A stretch of DNA of 64,000 bases from Olleya aquimaris (GCF_003259525.1 NZ_QLLO01000001.1:124001-188000), one strand, 5' to 3'. Positions 6,373 through 17,218 are shown, counted from the first letter of the stretch. A program made the numbers and translations. The notes: generated from the sequence alone by a model not told the origin.

Positions 6373-8774
6373 TCCTCTAATCGCTCGCGTTCTTTTAGTT
6401 CTTTAGTACGCTCGTTAGTTTCTAAAGTAGTGTTTCCAAACTTATAACTAAAACCTAATTTGACATAACGGTTATCCAGGTTGGTAAAGTTTCGGCTGTT
6501 TTGATTAGCGTATTTTGAACGTACTGCAAAGTCTTGTTGATTAAATAAATCTGCAAACGCTAAGGATATGGTCCCTTTCTTTTTAAATACTTTTTTACTA
6601 AACGACAAATCAGACACCAAACGCGTATCAACAATTTGAAACCCTTGTTGGTTTTTTCCAACATATGTCAGTGTAAAGTTTGCTGTTAAACTATTGTCTT
6701 TTAAAAACGAAAAATCATTGCTTAATACAGAATAGTTACTCCATTGATCTGTTTTAATTAATTGATTATTAAACATGGCTTCATCTTCAATATTATAAAA
6801 CGAGGTCACAAAATAAACAGACCAATTGTCCAACATGTCAAAATAGGTGATAAAATCAAAACCAAATTCTGTGGTGCTTCCAATATTGGTAGGAGAATAT
6901 ATTAGCACATTATTATCGTTGTCTTGTAAAGGCAGTTCATTAATTTGATTAGAGATATCTTTATAATAAGCTTCAACAGTAAATCGTTGATTAATCTCTG
7001 AACCAACTACAAAATGATTGGTAAACGATGGTTGTAAGTTTGGATTTCCTGTGACAATAGTATTATCGTTTAAAAAGAAATTAAACGGGTTTAAATCTTG
7101 ATAATTTGGACGTTCTATAACACGTTTATAATTAGTGTACAGACTAGTGTTATCAAACGCTTGCCAACTTAGATTAAGGGTTGGGAACAATTCTAAATAA
7201 TCTTGTGTATTATTAAGATTAGTCATTGGCGACTGACCCTCTAAGTCGGTATATTCTGCTCTTAACCCTCCAGAAAAACTCCATGTTTCCCAACTTTTAT
7301 TATAGCTAAGGTAACCTGCAATAATGGATTCGTCATAATTAAAAGCATTAGTATTAGCTGTATTTAATGTTTGTTCTCCAGTGGTTTGATTAATATCAAA
7401 CTGAGTAATATCACTAGTTGTATTAACCATAGAAAACTTAGCACCAAAAGACAGGTTAGAGGTATCGCTAGTTGGTAAATCAAAATCTAACTGAGAGGTT
7501 AATATATCTGTAGTTTGATTATTTTTAGTGTTGAATGCAGTACTAAAATTAGAGGTGTTATTTGGGAAAAAGTAATCTGAATTTACATGTTGTTTTCTGT
7601 TATAATCATACTTAGTAAAATGAGTATTTAATAACAGTTTCGCGCCATTTTTAAATTTAAGAGTGTAGTCTAAATCTGTTCCAATATTATATTTATCGTC
7701 TTGAGAATAATTAATGGCGTTAAAACGGTAATCATCCGGTCCTTGTAAATCGTCTACATTGGTTTCTCCTTTTGTGAGATAATCAAAATAAGGTAAGTAC
7801 AATATGGTTGATGATAGACTTAAGGTATTATTATCATTAATAAAATAGTCAAAATTAAGGTTAGCGTTGTGGGTTTTAGAGGTTGTATTTCTGTTAATGT
7901 CTGTTATCCAACGCTCTGACACAGTGTTATTATCTAGATAATTAATTTCTTCGTCATTATCTCTATTAATTTTGCTATGGTTATAGTTATAATTAAGATT
8001 GATATTTATTTTTTGGGTTTTATAAAACTGGCTTAGTCCTGCATTATATCTTGGAAAAACACCTTGAGTATAATTACCAAAAACCGTCCCTCTGTAACCA
8101 GTTACCAGATTTTTAGACATGACAATATTTAACACAACACCACTATCTGCATCATATTTTGCGGGTGGATTAGTAATCACTTCAATTTTTTGAATACTAT
8201 TTGCTGAAGAATTAGATAGTAATTGATTTAACTCGGTTGCAGATAATTGTACTTTTCTATCGTTAATATACACGGTTGGCGAGCTGTTTTTAACAGAAAT
8301 AACATCTCCTAAAATTAAAACTCCAGGTGTGCTGCGTAACACATCTAGCATGCTTCCTTCGCTTAACGAGGTATTGGCAACATTAAAAATTAGTCGGTCT
8401 ACTTCTTTTTTTAATGTTGGTTTATTGGCCACAATTAGCACCTCGTCTAAGTTTTGGTTTTCTTCAATTAGTACCAAAGACAAATTAATGCTTTTATCCA
8501 AATCAAACTGTTGGTCTACTGTTTTGTACCCTATGTAACTTGCTGTAATTCGGTATTTACCAGAAGATAATTCATCAAACTGAAACAAGCCATCTTCATT
8601 AGAAGAGACACCTTTAGTTACAGAAATACCTTCAGAAGACAATTTATACAATACAATGTTTGTAAAGGCAATAGGCTGATTGTTTTCATCAGAAATTTTT
8701 CCAGAAACCTTTAAATCTTGACCATAACCTAAAGTATAAAAACATAGAAAAAATAAGTAGAAAAAATGCTTCAT
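6369..8774 (-). CDS. TonB-dependent outer-membrane receptor (outer membrane beta-barrel family)
   Basis: An 801-residue outer-membrane protein. A signal peptide (1-18) precedes a carboxypeptidase-regulatory-like beta-sandwich (about 20-100; SGKISDENNQPIAFTNIVL). The plug domain (about 110-220) contains LRSTPGVLILGD, YINDRKVQL and IQKIEVITNPPAKYDADSG, and the rest forms a C-terminal 22-strand-type barrel with alternating aromatic strands. This subgroup ends in a short charged tail (TKELKERERLED). The substrate cannot be read from sequence; neither a SusD-like partner nor a glycan or siderophore operon flanks it. It is monocistronic, ending tail-to-tail with the TolB-like lipoprotein. No clean TAnnTTTG promoter was seen upstream. 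Confidence 0.85.
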   Translation of the reverse strand: MKHFFYLFFLCFYTLGYGQDLKVSGKISDENNQPIAFTNIVLYKLSSEGISVTKGVSSNEDGLFQFDELSSGKYRITASYIGYKTVDQQFDLDKSINLSLVLIEENQNLDEVLIVANKPTLKKEVDRLIFNVANTSLSEGSMLDVLRSTPGVLILGDVISVKNSSPTVYINDRKVQLSATELNQLLSNSSANSIQKIEVITNPPAKYDADSGVVLNIVMSKNLVTGYRGTVFGNYTQGVFPRYNAGLSQFYKTQKININLNYNYNHSKINRDNDEEINYLDNNTVSERWITDINRNTTSKTHNANLNFDYFINDNNTLSLSSTILYLPYFDYLTKGETNVDDLQGPDDYRFNAINYSQDDKYNIGTDLDYTLKFKNGAKLLLNTHFTKYDYNRKQHVNSDYFFPNNTSNFSTAFNTKNNQTTDILTSQLDFDLPTSDTSNLSFGAKFSMVNTTSDITQFDINQTTGEQTLNTANTNAFNYDESIIAGYLSYNKSWETWSFSGGLRAEYTDLEGQSPMTNLNNTQDYLELFPTLNLSWQAFDNTSLYTNYKRVIERPNYQDLNPFNFFLNDNTIVTGNPNLQPSFTNHFVVGSEINQRFTVEAYYKDISNQINELPLQDNDNNVLIYSPTNIGSTTEFGFDFITYFDMLDNWSVYFVTSFYNIEDEAMFNNQLIKTDQWSNYSVLSNDFSFLKDNSLTANFTLTYVGKNQQGFQIVDTRLVSDLSFSKKVFKKKGTISLAFADLFNQQDFAVRSKYANQNSRNFTNLDNRYVKLGFSYKFGNTTLETNERTKELKERERLED

Positions 8775-8893
8775 TTAAAATAACTTGGGTATGCAATATA
8801 GCAATAGTTTTAGACTTTTTGTTGTGGGAAAAACCATAAATTAGGTTACGGTTCAATTCCTAACAAAAAAGAAAAAAAGCCCAATAAATACTT

Positions 8894-8901
8894 TATATTT
8901 G
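8894..8901 (+). promoter_or_regulatory. -7 promoter element for lepA
   Basis: TATATTTG (consensus TAnnTTTG) lies 30 nt before the lepA ATG at 8932. Confidence 0.6.
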
Positions 8902-8931
8902 CAGCATCTTTATTTATGAAGAGATTTGACT

Positions 8932-10728
8932 ATGAAGAACATAAGAAACTTTTGCATTATTGCACATATTGATCACGGTAAAAGCACACTTGCAGACCGT
9001 TTGTTAGATACAACTGGATCTGTAACAGCTCGTGAAAAGCAAAACCAGCTTTTAGATAATATGGATTTAGAGCGCGAACGTGGTATTACCATTAAGTCGC
9101 ACGCCATCCAGATGGATTATATTTATGAAGGAGAGCATTATATATTAAACCTTATTGATACACCAGGACACGTAGATTTTTCTTATGAAGTGTCTAGGTC
9201 TATTGCTGCTTGCGAAGGGGCTTTACTAATTGTAGATGCTGCACAAAGTATACAAGCACAAACCATTTCTAACCTATATTTAGCGCTTGAAAATGATTTA
9301 GAAATAATTCCTGTGCTAAACAAAGTAGATTTACCAAGCGCAAATCCAGAAGAAGTAACCGATGATATTGTTGATTTATTAGGGTGTGACCCAAGCGAAG
9401 TCATCCATGCTAGTGGAAAAACTGGATTTGGCGCAGAGGATATTTTAAAAGCTATTATCGAGCGTATTCCTGCTCCAAAAGGAGATCCAAACGCGCCATT
9501 ACAAGCTTTAATTTTTGATTCGGTTTATAATACTTTTAGAGGAATTGAAACATATTTTAGAGTCTTTAACGGAGAAATTAAAAAAGGACAACATATTAAA
9601 TTTGTTGCTACAAATAAAGATTATCACGCAGATGAAGTTGGTACACTAAAGCTTACTCAAGTTGCTAAACAAAGTGTAAAAACTGGAGATGTAGGTTATT
9701 TAATTACCGGAATTAAAACCGCTAAAGAAGTAAAAGTAGGAGATACTATTACAGATTTTGAAAACCCTACCACAAATATTGTCGAAGGGTTTGAGGATGT
9801 TAAACCTATGGTTTTTGCAGGAATTTACCCTGTAGATACAGAGGATTACGAAGAGCTAAGAAATAGCATGGAAAAGCTACAACTTAACGATGCGTCTTTA
9901 GTATTTCAGCCAGAAAGCTCTGCAGCTTTAGGTTTTGGTTTTAGATGTGGGTTTTTAGGAATGCTTCACATGGAAATTATCCAAGAGCGTCTTGAAAGAG
10001 AGTTTGATATGACCGTAATTACAACAGTACCTAACGTATCTTATCACGCCTTTACAAATAAAAATCCTGACGATGCTTTTATTGTCAACAACCCAAGTGA
10101 TTTACCAGATCCTTCTACTGTTAATCGTGTGGAAGAGCCTTTTATTAAGGCTACAATCATTACAAAATCAGACTTTGTTGGTAACGTAATGAGTTTGTGT
10201 ATTGAAAAACGAGGCATGATTACAAATCAAACCTATTTAACACCAGAGCGTGTTGAATTAACTTTTGAAATGCCTTTAGCAGAAATAGTTTTTGATTTTT
10301 ACGACAGACTTAAAACTGTATCTAAAGGATATGCGTCTTTTGACTACCATCCAATAGGAATGAAAGTGTCAAAATTAGTACGTTTAGATGTCTTATTAAA
10401 TGCACAACCTGTTGATGCGTTGTCGGCTTTAATACATGCAGATAATGCACACAACATTGGTAAAAAGATGTGTGAGAAGTTAAAAGAATTAATACCGCGT
10501 CAGCAATTTGATATTCCAATTCAAGCTGCAATAGGAGCAAAAATTATAGCAAGAGAAACGGTAAAAGCATTACGAAAAGATGTGACCGCTAAATGTTATG
10601 GTGGTGATATTTCGCGTAAGCGAAAGCTATTAGAAAAGCAGAAAAAAGGTAAAAAACGTATGCGACAAGTTGGTAATGTAGAAATACCTCAACAAGCATT
10701 TATGGCTGTTTTAAAACTTAATGATTAA
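8932..10728 (+). CDS. lepA: Elongation factor 4 (LepA), ribosomal back-translocase GTPase
   Basis: A 598-residue translational GTPase, the normal LepA length. G-domain motifs are in order: AHIDHGKST (11-19), the switch region [17 protein letters not shown], and NKVDLPSA. Then come domain II, the EF-G-like domains III and V, and the LepA-specific basic C-terminal domain ([20 protein letters not shown] and following). I start at ATG 8932 ([16 protein letters not shown]); a TTG two codons upstream is less convincing. It acts on stalled ribosomes in the cytoplasm. It stands alone between the divergent receptor gene and the convergent antiporter gene, with a bidirectional terminator directly after the stop. 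Confidence 0.97.
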   Translation: MKNIRNFCIIAHIDHGKSTLADRLLDTTGSVTAREKQNQLLDNMDLERERGITIKSHAIQMDYIYEGEHYILNLIDTPGHVDFSYEVSRSIAACEGALLIVDAAQSIQAQTISNLYLALENDLEIIPVLNKVDLPSANPEEVTDDIVDLLGCDPSEVIHASGKTGFGAEDILKAIIERIPAPKGDPNAPLQALIFDSVYNTFRGIETYFRVFNGEIKKGQHIKFVATNKDYHADEVGTLKLTQVAKQSVKTGDVGYLITGIKTAKEVKVGDTITDFENPTTNIVEGFEDVKPMVFAGIYPVDTEDYEELRNSMEKLQLNDASLVFQPESSAALGFGFRCGFLGMLHMEIIQERLEREFDMTVITTVPNVSYHAFTNKNPDDAFIVNNPSDLPDPSTVNRVEEPFIKATIITKSDFVGNVMSLCIEKRGMITNQTYLTPERVELTFEMPLAEIVFDFYDRLKTVSKGYASFDYHPIGMKVSKLVRLDVLLNAQPVDALSALIHADNAHNIGKKMCEKLKELIPRQQFDIPIQAAIGAKIIARETVKALRKDVTAKCYGGDISRKRKLLEKQKKGKKRMRQVGNVEIPQQAFMAVLKLND

Positions 10729-10730
10729 TA

Positions 10731-10760
10731 AAAAAAGCGTTGATAATTTCAACGCTTTTT
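10731..10760. terminator. Bidirectional terminator between lepA and the antiporter gene
   Basis: A stem AAAGCGTTGA / TCAACGCTTT with a 4-nt loop is flanked by an A-run and a T-run, so it can end both converging transcripts. Confidence 0.85.
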
Positions 10761-10764
10761 TATT

Positions 10765-12609
10765 TTATACTGTTTCTACTTGCTCAACATCCAAAGGTTT
10801 TCCTAAATATACCAAAGCGTAACCTTCTTCTACATCTTTAATCTCTGTATTGTTAGACGGAATGATGTGTAATTCTCCTTCATCGTCTTTTATAAATAAA
10901 GGAACTATATCTTTATCCTCGTTTGTGATTTTAATTAAATCATCTAAATGTGCTTTATCAATAATTTCAATTTCTTGAATACTTGGGTAACTTCTAGTGA
11001 CATCTAGCAAAGAGTTATAGTCATCTGTATGAGAAAATAGCCCTTCAAGAGGAGATTTGGTTTCATCACGCATTTCTTCAGTGGACACCAATCTAAACGA
11101 ACCATTCTCTCCAAATTGCTTAGAAAATTTGCTGATCGCGTATTTATTAATATCTGTATTTCCTGTAAGTGCCATTAGATATCCAACATCATTTAATTCT
11201 ATATCATCTAATAGATTATCAGAATAAATATTTGTGTTTAAAGCTTCTAAGCCAAGCTCTTTAGCTTTATTTATATTGTTTTGGTTACTATCAATTAGCA
11301 CGACATGTCTTCCGTTAGCCACTAAATAATGTCCTATTAATCGTGATACTTTTGAAGCGCCAATAATTAAAATTCCGTTAGATTGCTTTAAAAACACACC
11401 CACTAATTTTGCAAATAATCTAGCAGTAGTTGCATTTAATAAAACGGTTCCTAATACTATAACAAACACTAAAGGCGTTATATATTCTGCACCAGGAACA
11501 CCTTTGCTTGCTAATTTTAGACCAAATAGTGACGCAATACCTGCAGCAACAATTCCGCGTGGTCCAACCCAACTTATAAATAGCTTTTCGTTTAGCTTTA
11601 ATTTAGACCCAATGGTACTAAGAAATACACCTAATGGTCTGATTAAAAATACTACTGAAGCAAATAACGCTGCGGTTTTCCAATTATAAATTAATAATAG
11701 CTCACTAAAGTTAATATTGGCAGCTAAAAGAATAAATAATATTGAAATTAATAACACACTTAAGGACTCTTTAAAGTACAATAGCTCTTTTAAGTACGCC
11801 GATTTAGAATTACCTAAAACCATACCCATAACCACAACAGCTAATAAGCCAGATTCGTGCGCAAATGCGTCTGACAATACAAATACACCAAGTACTGCAG
11901 CTAATGCAAATACGTTTAATAAGTAATGAGGTACCCATTTTTTATTAATTATAAAATTCATGGCATGCGCAAAAGTAAACCCAAATGTAGCTCCGAATAG
12001 GACAATTTTTCCAAATTCAATCAGTGCTGTTTTTGTGAATTCACCTCCAGCATCAACGCTGATAAATTCAAACACTAATACCGCAACTAAAGCACCAATA
12101 GGATCTATTAAAATTCCCTCCCATTTTAGGACTGCAGACACGTCTTTTTTAAGCGGAATATTCCTTAAAATTGGTGTTATAACTGTAGGTCCAGTTACTA
12201 TGATTAATCCAGAAAACAAAAATGAAATCTCCCAGCTTAAATTTATGATGTAATGCGCAGCTATTCCTGCTCCAAAAAATGTAACAAGAGACCCAAGCGA
12301 AATTAACTTAGTAATTACTGGTCCTACATTTTTTATTTCACTCATTTTTAGGGTTAAACCACCTTCAAATAATATGATGCTAATGGCTAAGGACACAAAA
12401 TAAAACAAGCTTTCGCCAGGAAATAAACCTTCGTCTCCATTCCAAATAGGCTCTATCCATTTTGTTCCATCATTACTTAAATATTCTGCTGCAATAGGAC
12501 CCACTAACAATCCAATAAGTATTAAAGGTAAAATGGCTGGGATTTTAAATTTCCAAGCCACCCATTGTGCTAATATTCCTAAAATTATAATTCCTGCTAA
12601 TTCTAACAT
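10765..12609 (-). CDS. CPA1-type Na+(K+)/H+ antiporter with TrkA-N regulatory domain
   Basis: A 614-residue inner-membrane cation/proton antiporter. About twelve hydrophobic helices (residues 1-400) include GLLVGPIAAEYL, the GPTVITPIL segment typical of CPA1/CPA2 exchangers, HESGLLAVVVMGMVLGN, and SWVGPRGIVAAGIASLF, a strong NhaP-type signature. A Rossmann TrkA-N/RCK-like domain follows (about 400-530; GILIIGASKVSRLIGHYL), likely sensing a nucleotide or ion. A short C-terminal domain ends the protein. It probably serves pH, sodium or potassium homeostasis, as expected for a marine organism. It is monocistronic, and its 3' end abuts the terminator shared with lepA. Confidence 0.9.
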   Translation of the reverse strand: MLELAGIIILGILAQWVAWKFKIPAILPLILIGLLVGPIAAEYLSNDGTKWIEPIWNGDEGLFPGESLFYFVSLAISIILFEGGLTLKMSEIKNVGPVITKLISLGSLVTFFGAGIAAHYIINLSWEISFLFSGLIIVTGPTVITPILRNIPLKKDVSAVLKWEGILIDPIGALVAVLVFEFISVDAGGEFTKTALIEFGKIVLFGATFGFTFAHAMNFIINKKWVPHYLLNVFALAAVLGVFVLSDAFAHESGLLAVVVMGMVLGNSKSAYLKELLYFKESLSVLLISILFILLAANINFSELLLIYNWKTAALFASVVFLIRPLGVFLSTIGSKLKLNEKLFISWVGPRGIVAAGIASLFGLKLASKGVPGAEYITPLVFVIVLGTVLLNATTARLFAKLVGVFLKQSNGILIIGASKVSRLIGHYLVANGRHVVLIDSNQNNINKAKELGLEALNTNIYSDNLLDDIELNDVGYLMALTGNTDINKYAISKFSKQFGENGSFRLVSTEEMRDETKSPLEGLFSHTDDYNSLLDVTRSYPSIQEIEIIDKAHLDDLIKITNEDKDIVPLFIKDDEGELHIIPSNNTEIKDVEEGYALVYLGKPLDVEQVETV

Positions 12610-12819
12610 ACACTTTTTGTTTTTGTGAAATTACTAATTCTTTCAATTTTTTCGAGCAATTTGAAATTTTTTTAATTAATCTATAGTGTCAATAATTAAC
12701 AAAAAAACACTTTTTTATTAAAAACGCGACTAAGTGTACTATTAATAAAATGCTAAAGTAACTTGCTATATGACATTATTTAGTAATTTGCATGGTCTTT
12801 TAACACGCAACAATATTTA

Positions 12820-13683
12820 ATGACACTTTACCCTATTCAAGCAGGACATTTTAAATTAGATGGAGGCGCCATGTTTGGTGTAGTCCCAAAATCGTTATGG
12901 AGCAGAACCAATCCTGCAGATAACAATAATATGATTGATATAGCAGCACGCTGTTTATTAATTGAAGACGGAAACCGTCTAACATTAATCGATACAGGTA
13001 TGGGTAACAAACAAAGCGATAAGTTTTATGGTTACTACCATTTGTATGGAGATGATTCGATTGAAAAATCACTTAAAACCGCAGGATTTTCTAAAGATGA
13101 TGTTACAGATGTATTTATGACGCATCTTCATTTTGACCACTGTGGTGGTAGTATTCAATATAATAAAGACAGAACCCTTTTAGAACCAGCCTTTAAAAAT
13201 GCAAAGTTTTGGAGTAATCAAGACCATTGGAAATGGGCAACACAACCAAACAGACGTGAAGTTGCTTCGTTTTTAAAAGAAAACATATTACCAATGGAGG
13301 ACAGCGGTCAATTACATTTTACCAAACTTCCTCAAGAAGATATATTAAAAAACTCTCAATTAGGTTTTGATATTTTTTTCGCCAATGGACATACGGACAA
13401 GCAAATGATTCCTATGATACATTACAACGATAAAACTATTTGTTTTATGGCAGATTTATTACCAACCGTTGGACACCTTCCAATTCCGTTTGTAATGGGT
13501 TATGACACAAGACCATTACTAACTTTAGACGAAAAAGAAAAATTCCTCAATTTAGCAGCAGATAACAATTATTACTTATTTTTGGAACATGATGCACATC
13601 ACGAGATTATTACTGTGCAGCACACAGAAAAAGGTGTTAGATTAAAAGACACCTTTACTTGTCACGATATTTTTAATTCATAA
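12820..13683 (+). CDS. Metallo-beta-lactamase fold hydrolase
   Basis: A 287-residue MBL-superfamily protein, probably cytoplasmic because no signal peptide is present. The binuclear metal motif HLHFDH (His102, His104, Asp106, His107) is intact. Other ligands are likely supplied by GHTDKQ (about His191), MADLLP and the C-terminal LEHDAHHE. The N-terminal strand LIDTGMG is also characteristic. This layout (TG x G N K early, HTDKQ later) recalls lactonase- or phosphodiesterase-like MBL hydrolases, but the substrate cannot be assigned. It precedes the S8 peptidase gene by only 20 nt, so the two are probably co-transcribed even though one acts inside and one outside the cell. Confidence 0.85.
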   Translation: MTLYPIQAGHFKLDGGAMFGVVPKSLWSRTNPADNNNMIDIAARCLLIEDGNRLTLIDTGMGNKQSDKFYGYYHLYGDDSIEKSLKTAGFSKDDVTDVFMTHLHFDHCGGSIQYNKDRTLLEPAFKNAKFWSNQDHWKWATQPNRREVASFLKENILPMEDSGQLHFTKLPQEDILKNSQLGFDIFFANGHTDKQMIPMIHYNDKTICFMADLLPTVGHLPIPFVMGYDTRPLLTLDEKEKFLNLAADNNYYLFLEHDAHHEIITVQHTEKGVRLKDTFTCHDIFNS

Positions 13684-13703
13684 ACTCAAACACAATACAA
13701 ACA

Positions 13704-15320
13704 ATGAAGATTAATTATAGACCAATTGTATTATCCGCTTTTACAGCTTTAGTATTATCAAGCTGTGGTGGTGGTGCGCCAATACTTTCAACACCTATTG
13801 AAAATATTGACAATACACCAATTAAAGAATCTCCTTTAACAGAAGCAGAAGCACAAAATTGGGGACATTTAGATTTAGTTAAAGACACTATTCCTGGAAT
13901 GAGTGTTGATAAGGCTTACGCCGAAATTATTAAAGGTAACAAAGGACAACAAATTATTGTTGCAGTTATTGATTCTGGAATAGATATTACGCACGAAGAT
14001 TTAGATGGTGTGATTTGGACTAATCCTAAAGAAATTGCTGGAAACGGTAAAGATGATGATGGTAATGGTTATGTGGATGACATCCATGGATGGAACTTTT
14101 TAGGTGATGCCTATAACGAGCAATTAGAAATGACGCGTATAGCTGCAAGTGGTGACACTAGCATCCCAAGATATGCTGAAGCTGTTGCACAATTAGAACA
14201 AGATTACCAAAAAGCAATGGGTGGAAAACAACAATACGATCAGATTTTTACCCAAGTTAATAGTGCACATGAAACATTAACAGCTCATTTTAATAAAGCA
14301 GATTACACACCTGCAGAAGTTAATGCATTAACACCTACAGAAGGGTCAGAATTAGCAACAGCAGTAGGTACAGCTAAGTTTATTTATGCTAACGGTATCA
14401 CCTCTATCGAAGACGCTATAGAGCAAATTAAAGGAGGTGTAGAATATTATACAGATCAAGTAAACTATAACTTAAACAAAGACTTTAAAGGACGTACAAC
14501 TGGAGATAATCCAGATGATTTTAACGACAAACCAGGTTACGGAAACGGAAACGTGATGCCAGTTAAAAAATCTGAAAGTCATGGTACTCACGTAGCTGGT
14601 ATTATTGCTGCAGAGCGCAACAATGGTTTAGGTGCAAATGGAGTAGCAAATAATGTAAAAATAATGTCAATTCGTGCAGTACCAAATGGTGACGAGTATG
14701 ATAAAGACATTGCTAAGGCTATTAGATACGCAGTAGATAATGGAGCAAAAATCATTAACGGTAGTTTTGGTAAAAGCTTTTCTACGCATCCAGAATGGGT
14801 AAGAGATGCTATTAAATATGCAAGCGATAAAGGTGTTATTTTTGTTCATGCTGCTGGAAACGACAGTAAGGACGTAGATACTAAACCAAACTTCCCAGAC
14901 GATAATGTTAATTTTGTAGAGGTTAGTGATACGTATATTCGTGTTGGAGCTTTAGCGCCTAGTTATGGTACTAAAGTAGTTGCTGGATTTTCTAACTACG
15001 GTAAGAAAAATGTAGATGTTTTTGCGCCTGGAGCTCAAGTATATTCTACAACTCCAGAAAACGAGTATGACACTAAAGGTGGAACTAGTATGGCTGCTCC
15101 TGCAGTAGCAGGTGTTGCTGCTTTAGTATGGTCACAGTATCCTAAACTAAAAGCTTCACAGGTAAAGCAAATTATTATGGACTCTGGTTTAGCTATTCCA
15201 ACTCAAGTTGTTGTTGGTGGAGATGCTAGTAATGTTCAGCCATTTGCTAATTTAAGCAAATCAGCAAAAATTGTAAATGCCTATAACGCATTGGTTATGG
15301 CGTCTCAAATTTCAAAATAA
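13704..15320 (+). CDS. Subtilisin-like S8 serine peptidase, lipoprotein
   Basis: A 538-residue exported protease. The signal ends in the lipobox LSSC (Cys21). The catalytic triad is complete: Asp90 (VAVIDSGID), His293 (SHGTHVAG) and Ser462 (GGTSMAAP), with oxyanion Asn386 (AAGND). The spacing from Asp to His is about 200 residues instead of about 30 in subtilisin. The extra segment contains an EF-hand-like acidic stretch (GKDDDGNGYVDD) and a helical Gln-rich region, an insertion often seen in Bacteroidota S8 proteases. It probably degrades protein on the periplasmic or outer face. It forms an apparent operon with the MBL hydrolase, closed by the terminator at 15337. Confidence 0.93.
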   Translation: MKINYRPIVLSAFTALVLSSCGGGAPILSTPIENIDNTPIKESPLTEAEAQNWGHLDLVKDTIPGMSVDKAYAEIIKGNKGQQIIVAVIDSGIDITHEDLDGVIWTNPKEIAGNGKDDDGNGYVDDIHGWNFLGDAYNEQLEMTRIAASGDTSIPRYAEAVAQLEQDYQKAMGGKQQYDQIFTQVNSAHETLTAHFNKADYTPAEVNALTPTEGSELATAVGTAKFIYANGITSIEDAIEQIKGGVEYYTDQVNYNLNKDFKGRTTGDNPDDFNDKPGYGNGNVMPVKKSESHGTHVAGIIAAERNNGLGANGVANNVKIMSIRAVPNGDEYDKDIAKAIRYAVDNGAKIINGSFGKSFSTHPEWVRDAIKYASDKGVIFVHAAGNDSKDVDTKPNFPDDNVNFVEVSDTYIRVGALAPSYGTKVVAGFSNYGKKNVDVFAPGAQVYSTTPENEYDTKGGTSMAAPAVAGVAALVWSQYPKLKASQVKQIIMDSGLAIPTQVVVGGDASNVQPFANLSKSAKIVNAYNALVMASQISK

Positions 15321-15336
15321 ATGATTTTATAATATT

Positions 15337-15371
15337 AAAAGCCTCAACCCTTTTATAGTTGAGGCTTTTTT
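15337..15371 (+). terminator. Rho-independent terminator after the S8 peptidase gene
   Basis: A stem AAAAGCCTCAAC / GTTGAGGCTTTT with a loop of about 10 nt is followed by a T-run. Confidence 0.85.
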
Positions 15372-15397
15372 ATTTCAACTTTAAAATAAATTTAAAA

Positions 15398-17218
15398 ATG
15401 AGAAAACTTCTTCTTTTAGCTTTTGCCTTTAGTGTATTAGTAGCTTGTAATTCAACCAAACCTGCAGCATCTGCTCCAGTAAATAACACTGCTACTAAAT
15501 CGACTTATTGGCAACAACATGTAGATTATAAAATGGACATTGATATGGATGTTACTACCTATCAATACAAAGGAAAACAAACGTTGGTCTACACCAACAA
15601 CTCGCCAGACGTGTTAGACAGAGTGTATTATCATTTATACTTTAATGCGTTTCAACCTGGTAGCGAGATGGATGTACGCTCAAGAACTATTGAAGACCCT
15701 GATCGTCGAGTTGGAGATCGTATAAGCAAGCTAGCACCAAACGAGATTGGTTATATTAAAGTTAACAGCTTAAAACAAAACGGTACTGCATTAAATCATG
15801 ACACTGTTGGAACAGTTTTAGAGGTGGATTTAGCTAAACCAATCCAACCAGGAGAAAGTGTAACCTTTACAATGGATTTTGATGCGCAAGTCCCTAAACA
15901 AATCCGTCGTTCTGGACGTGATAATGCAGAAGGAGTCGCCTTATCCATGACACAATGGTATCCTAAATTAGCAGAATATGATTTTGAAGGTTGGCACGCT
16001 CATCCATACATTGGTAGAGAGTTTCATGGTGTTTGGGGTGATTTTGATGTAACATTAACCATTGACAAAAACTATGTGGTTGGAGGTACTGGTTACCAAC
16101 AAGGTGATGCTGTAGTAAAAGGAAATAAAAAAACACTTCATTTTAAAGCTCCAAAAGTACATGACTTTACTTGGGCTGCAGATCCTGATTATATTCACGA
16201 TACCATGCAGGTACCAAATGGACCACTACTTCATTTTTATTACAAAAAAGATCTACCTGCAGAAAACTTAGAACATTGGAAAAATTTACAACCAAAAACG
16301 GTTGAGTTAATGCAATATTTTTCAGAAAATATAGGAGAATATCCTTACGACCAATACTCGGTTATTCAAGGTGGTGATGGTGGGATGGAATATGCCATGT
16401 GTACTCTAATTACTGGAAAACGAAGCTTTGGAAGTCTACTAGGTGTGACAGCACATGAATTAGCACATACTTGGTTTCAGTTTTTATTAGCAACTAACGA
16501 AGCTAAACACGAGTGGATGGATGAAGGATTTACAAGTTACATCAGTGATTATGCTATGGACTATGTGATGAAAACGAATAAAGAGAATCCTGCTGAAGGA
16601 GGTTATGGTGGTTACTACTATTTAGTAAAATCTGGAAAAGAAAAACCTCAAACCACACATGCAGATCGTTTTGAAACTAACTTAGCTTACGGTATTGCAG
16701 CTTATAACAAAGGGTCTGTGTTTTTATCGCAATTAGCTTACGTTATTGGAGAGGACAATTTAAAGAAAACTTTAAAGCAATACTATACAGATTGGGCTTT
16801 CAAACATCCAACGCCTAATGATTTTATTAGAGTTGCAGAAAAAGTGTCTGGTTTAGAGTTAGATTGGTATTTAACAGATTGGACCATGACCACTAATACA
16901 ATCGATTATGCTGTGACTTCTACAGAAGAAAATAACAACATTACTACCGTTAATTTAGAACGTAAAGGATTAATGCCAATGCCATTAGATTTGGAAGTAG
17001 AATTTACAGACGGAACTACAGAGCAATATTATATCCCTTTACAAATGATGCGTGGTGAAAAGCCAGTAACAACTGAAACTAAAATCTTAAACGATTGGGC
17101 TTGGGCTTATCCAACCTATAGTTTTAGTATTAGTAAGCCAAAAAGTATGATAAAGTCTATTACAATAGATCCTAAACAACGTATGGCAGATATTGATAAA
17201 TCAAATAATACATTATAA
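15398..17218 (+). CDS. M1-family metallopeptidase (aminopeptidase), lipoprotein
   Basis: A 606-residue zinc peptidase. Start ATG 15398 gives the lipoprotein signal MRKLLLLAFAFSVLVAC; an upstream in-frame ATG would begin within the preceding terminator. The gluzincin motif HELAH (His353, Glu354, His357) is followed 19 residues later by Glu376 in WMDEGF, the complete HExxH-x18-E signature. The exopeptidase motif reads GGMEYAMCT, in place of the classical GAMEN. The N-terminal region is the M1 beta-saddle (QYKGKQTLVYTNNSPD), and the C-terminus a small beta domain. It likely cleaves amino-terminal residues from peptides in the periplasm, complementing the neighbouring S8 protease. The terminator at 17244 ends it. 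Confidence 0.92.
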   Translation: MRKLLLLAFAFSVLVACNSTKPAASAPVNNTATKSTYWQQHVDYKMDIDMDVTTYQYKGKQTLVYTNNSPDVLDRVYYHLYFNAFQPGSEMDVRSRTIEDPDRRVGDRISKLAPNEIGYIKVNSLKQNGTALNHDTVGTVLEVDLAKPIQPGESVTFTMDFDAQVPKQIRRSGRDNAEGVALSMTQWYPKLAEYDFEGWHAHPYIGREFHGVWGDFDVTLTIDKNYVVGGTGYQQGDAVVKGNKKTLHFKAPKVHDFTWAADPDYIHDTMQVPNGPLLHFYYKKDLPAENLEHWKNLQPKTVELMQYFSENIGEYPYDQYSVIQGGDGGMEYAMCTLITGKRSFGSLLGVTAHELAHTWFQFLLATNEAKHEWMDEGFTSYISDYAMDYVMKTNKENPAEGGYGGYYYLVKSGKEKPQTTHADRFETNLAYGIAAYNKGSVFLSQLAYVIGEDNLKKTLKQYYTDWAFKHPTPNDFIRVAEKVSGLELDWYLTDWTMTTNTIDYAVTSTEENNNITTVNLERKGLMPMPLDLEVEFTDGTTEQYYIPLQMMRGEKPVTTETKILNDWAWAYPTYSFSISKPKSMIKSITIDPKQRMADIDKSNNTL

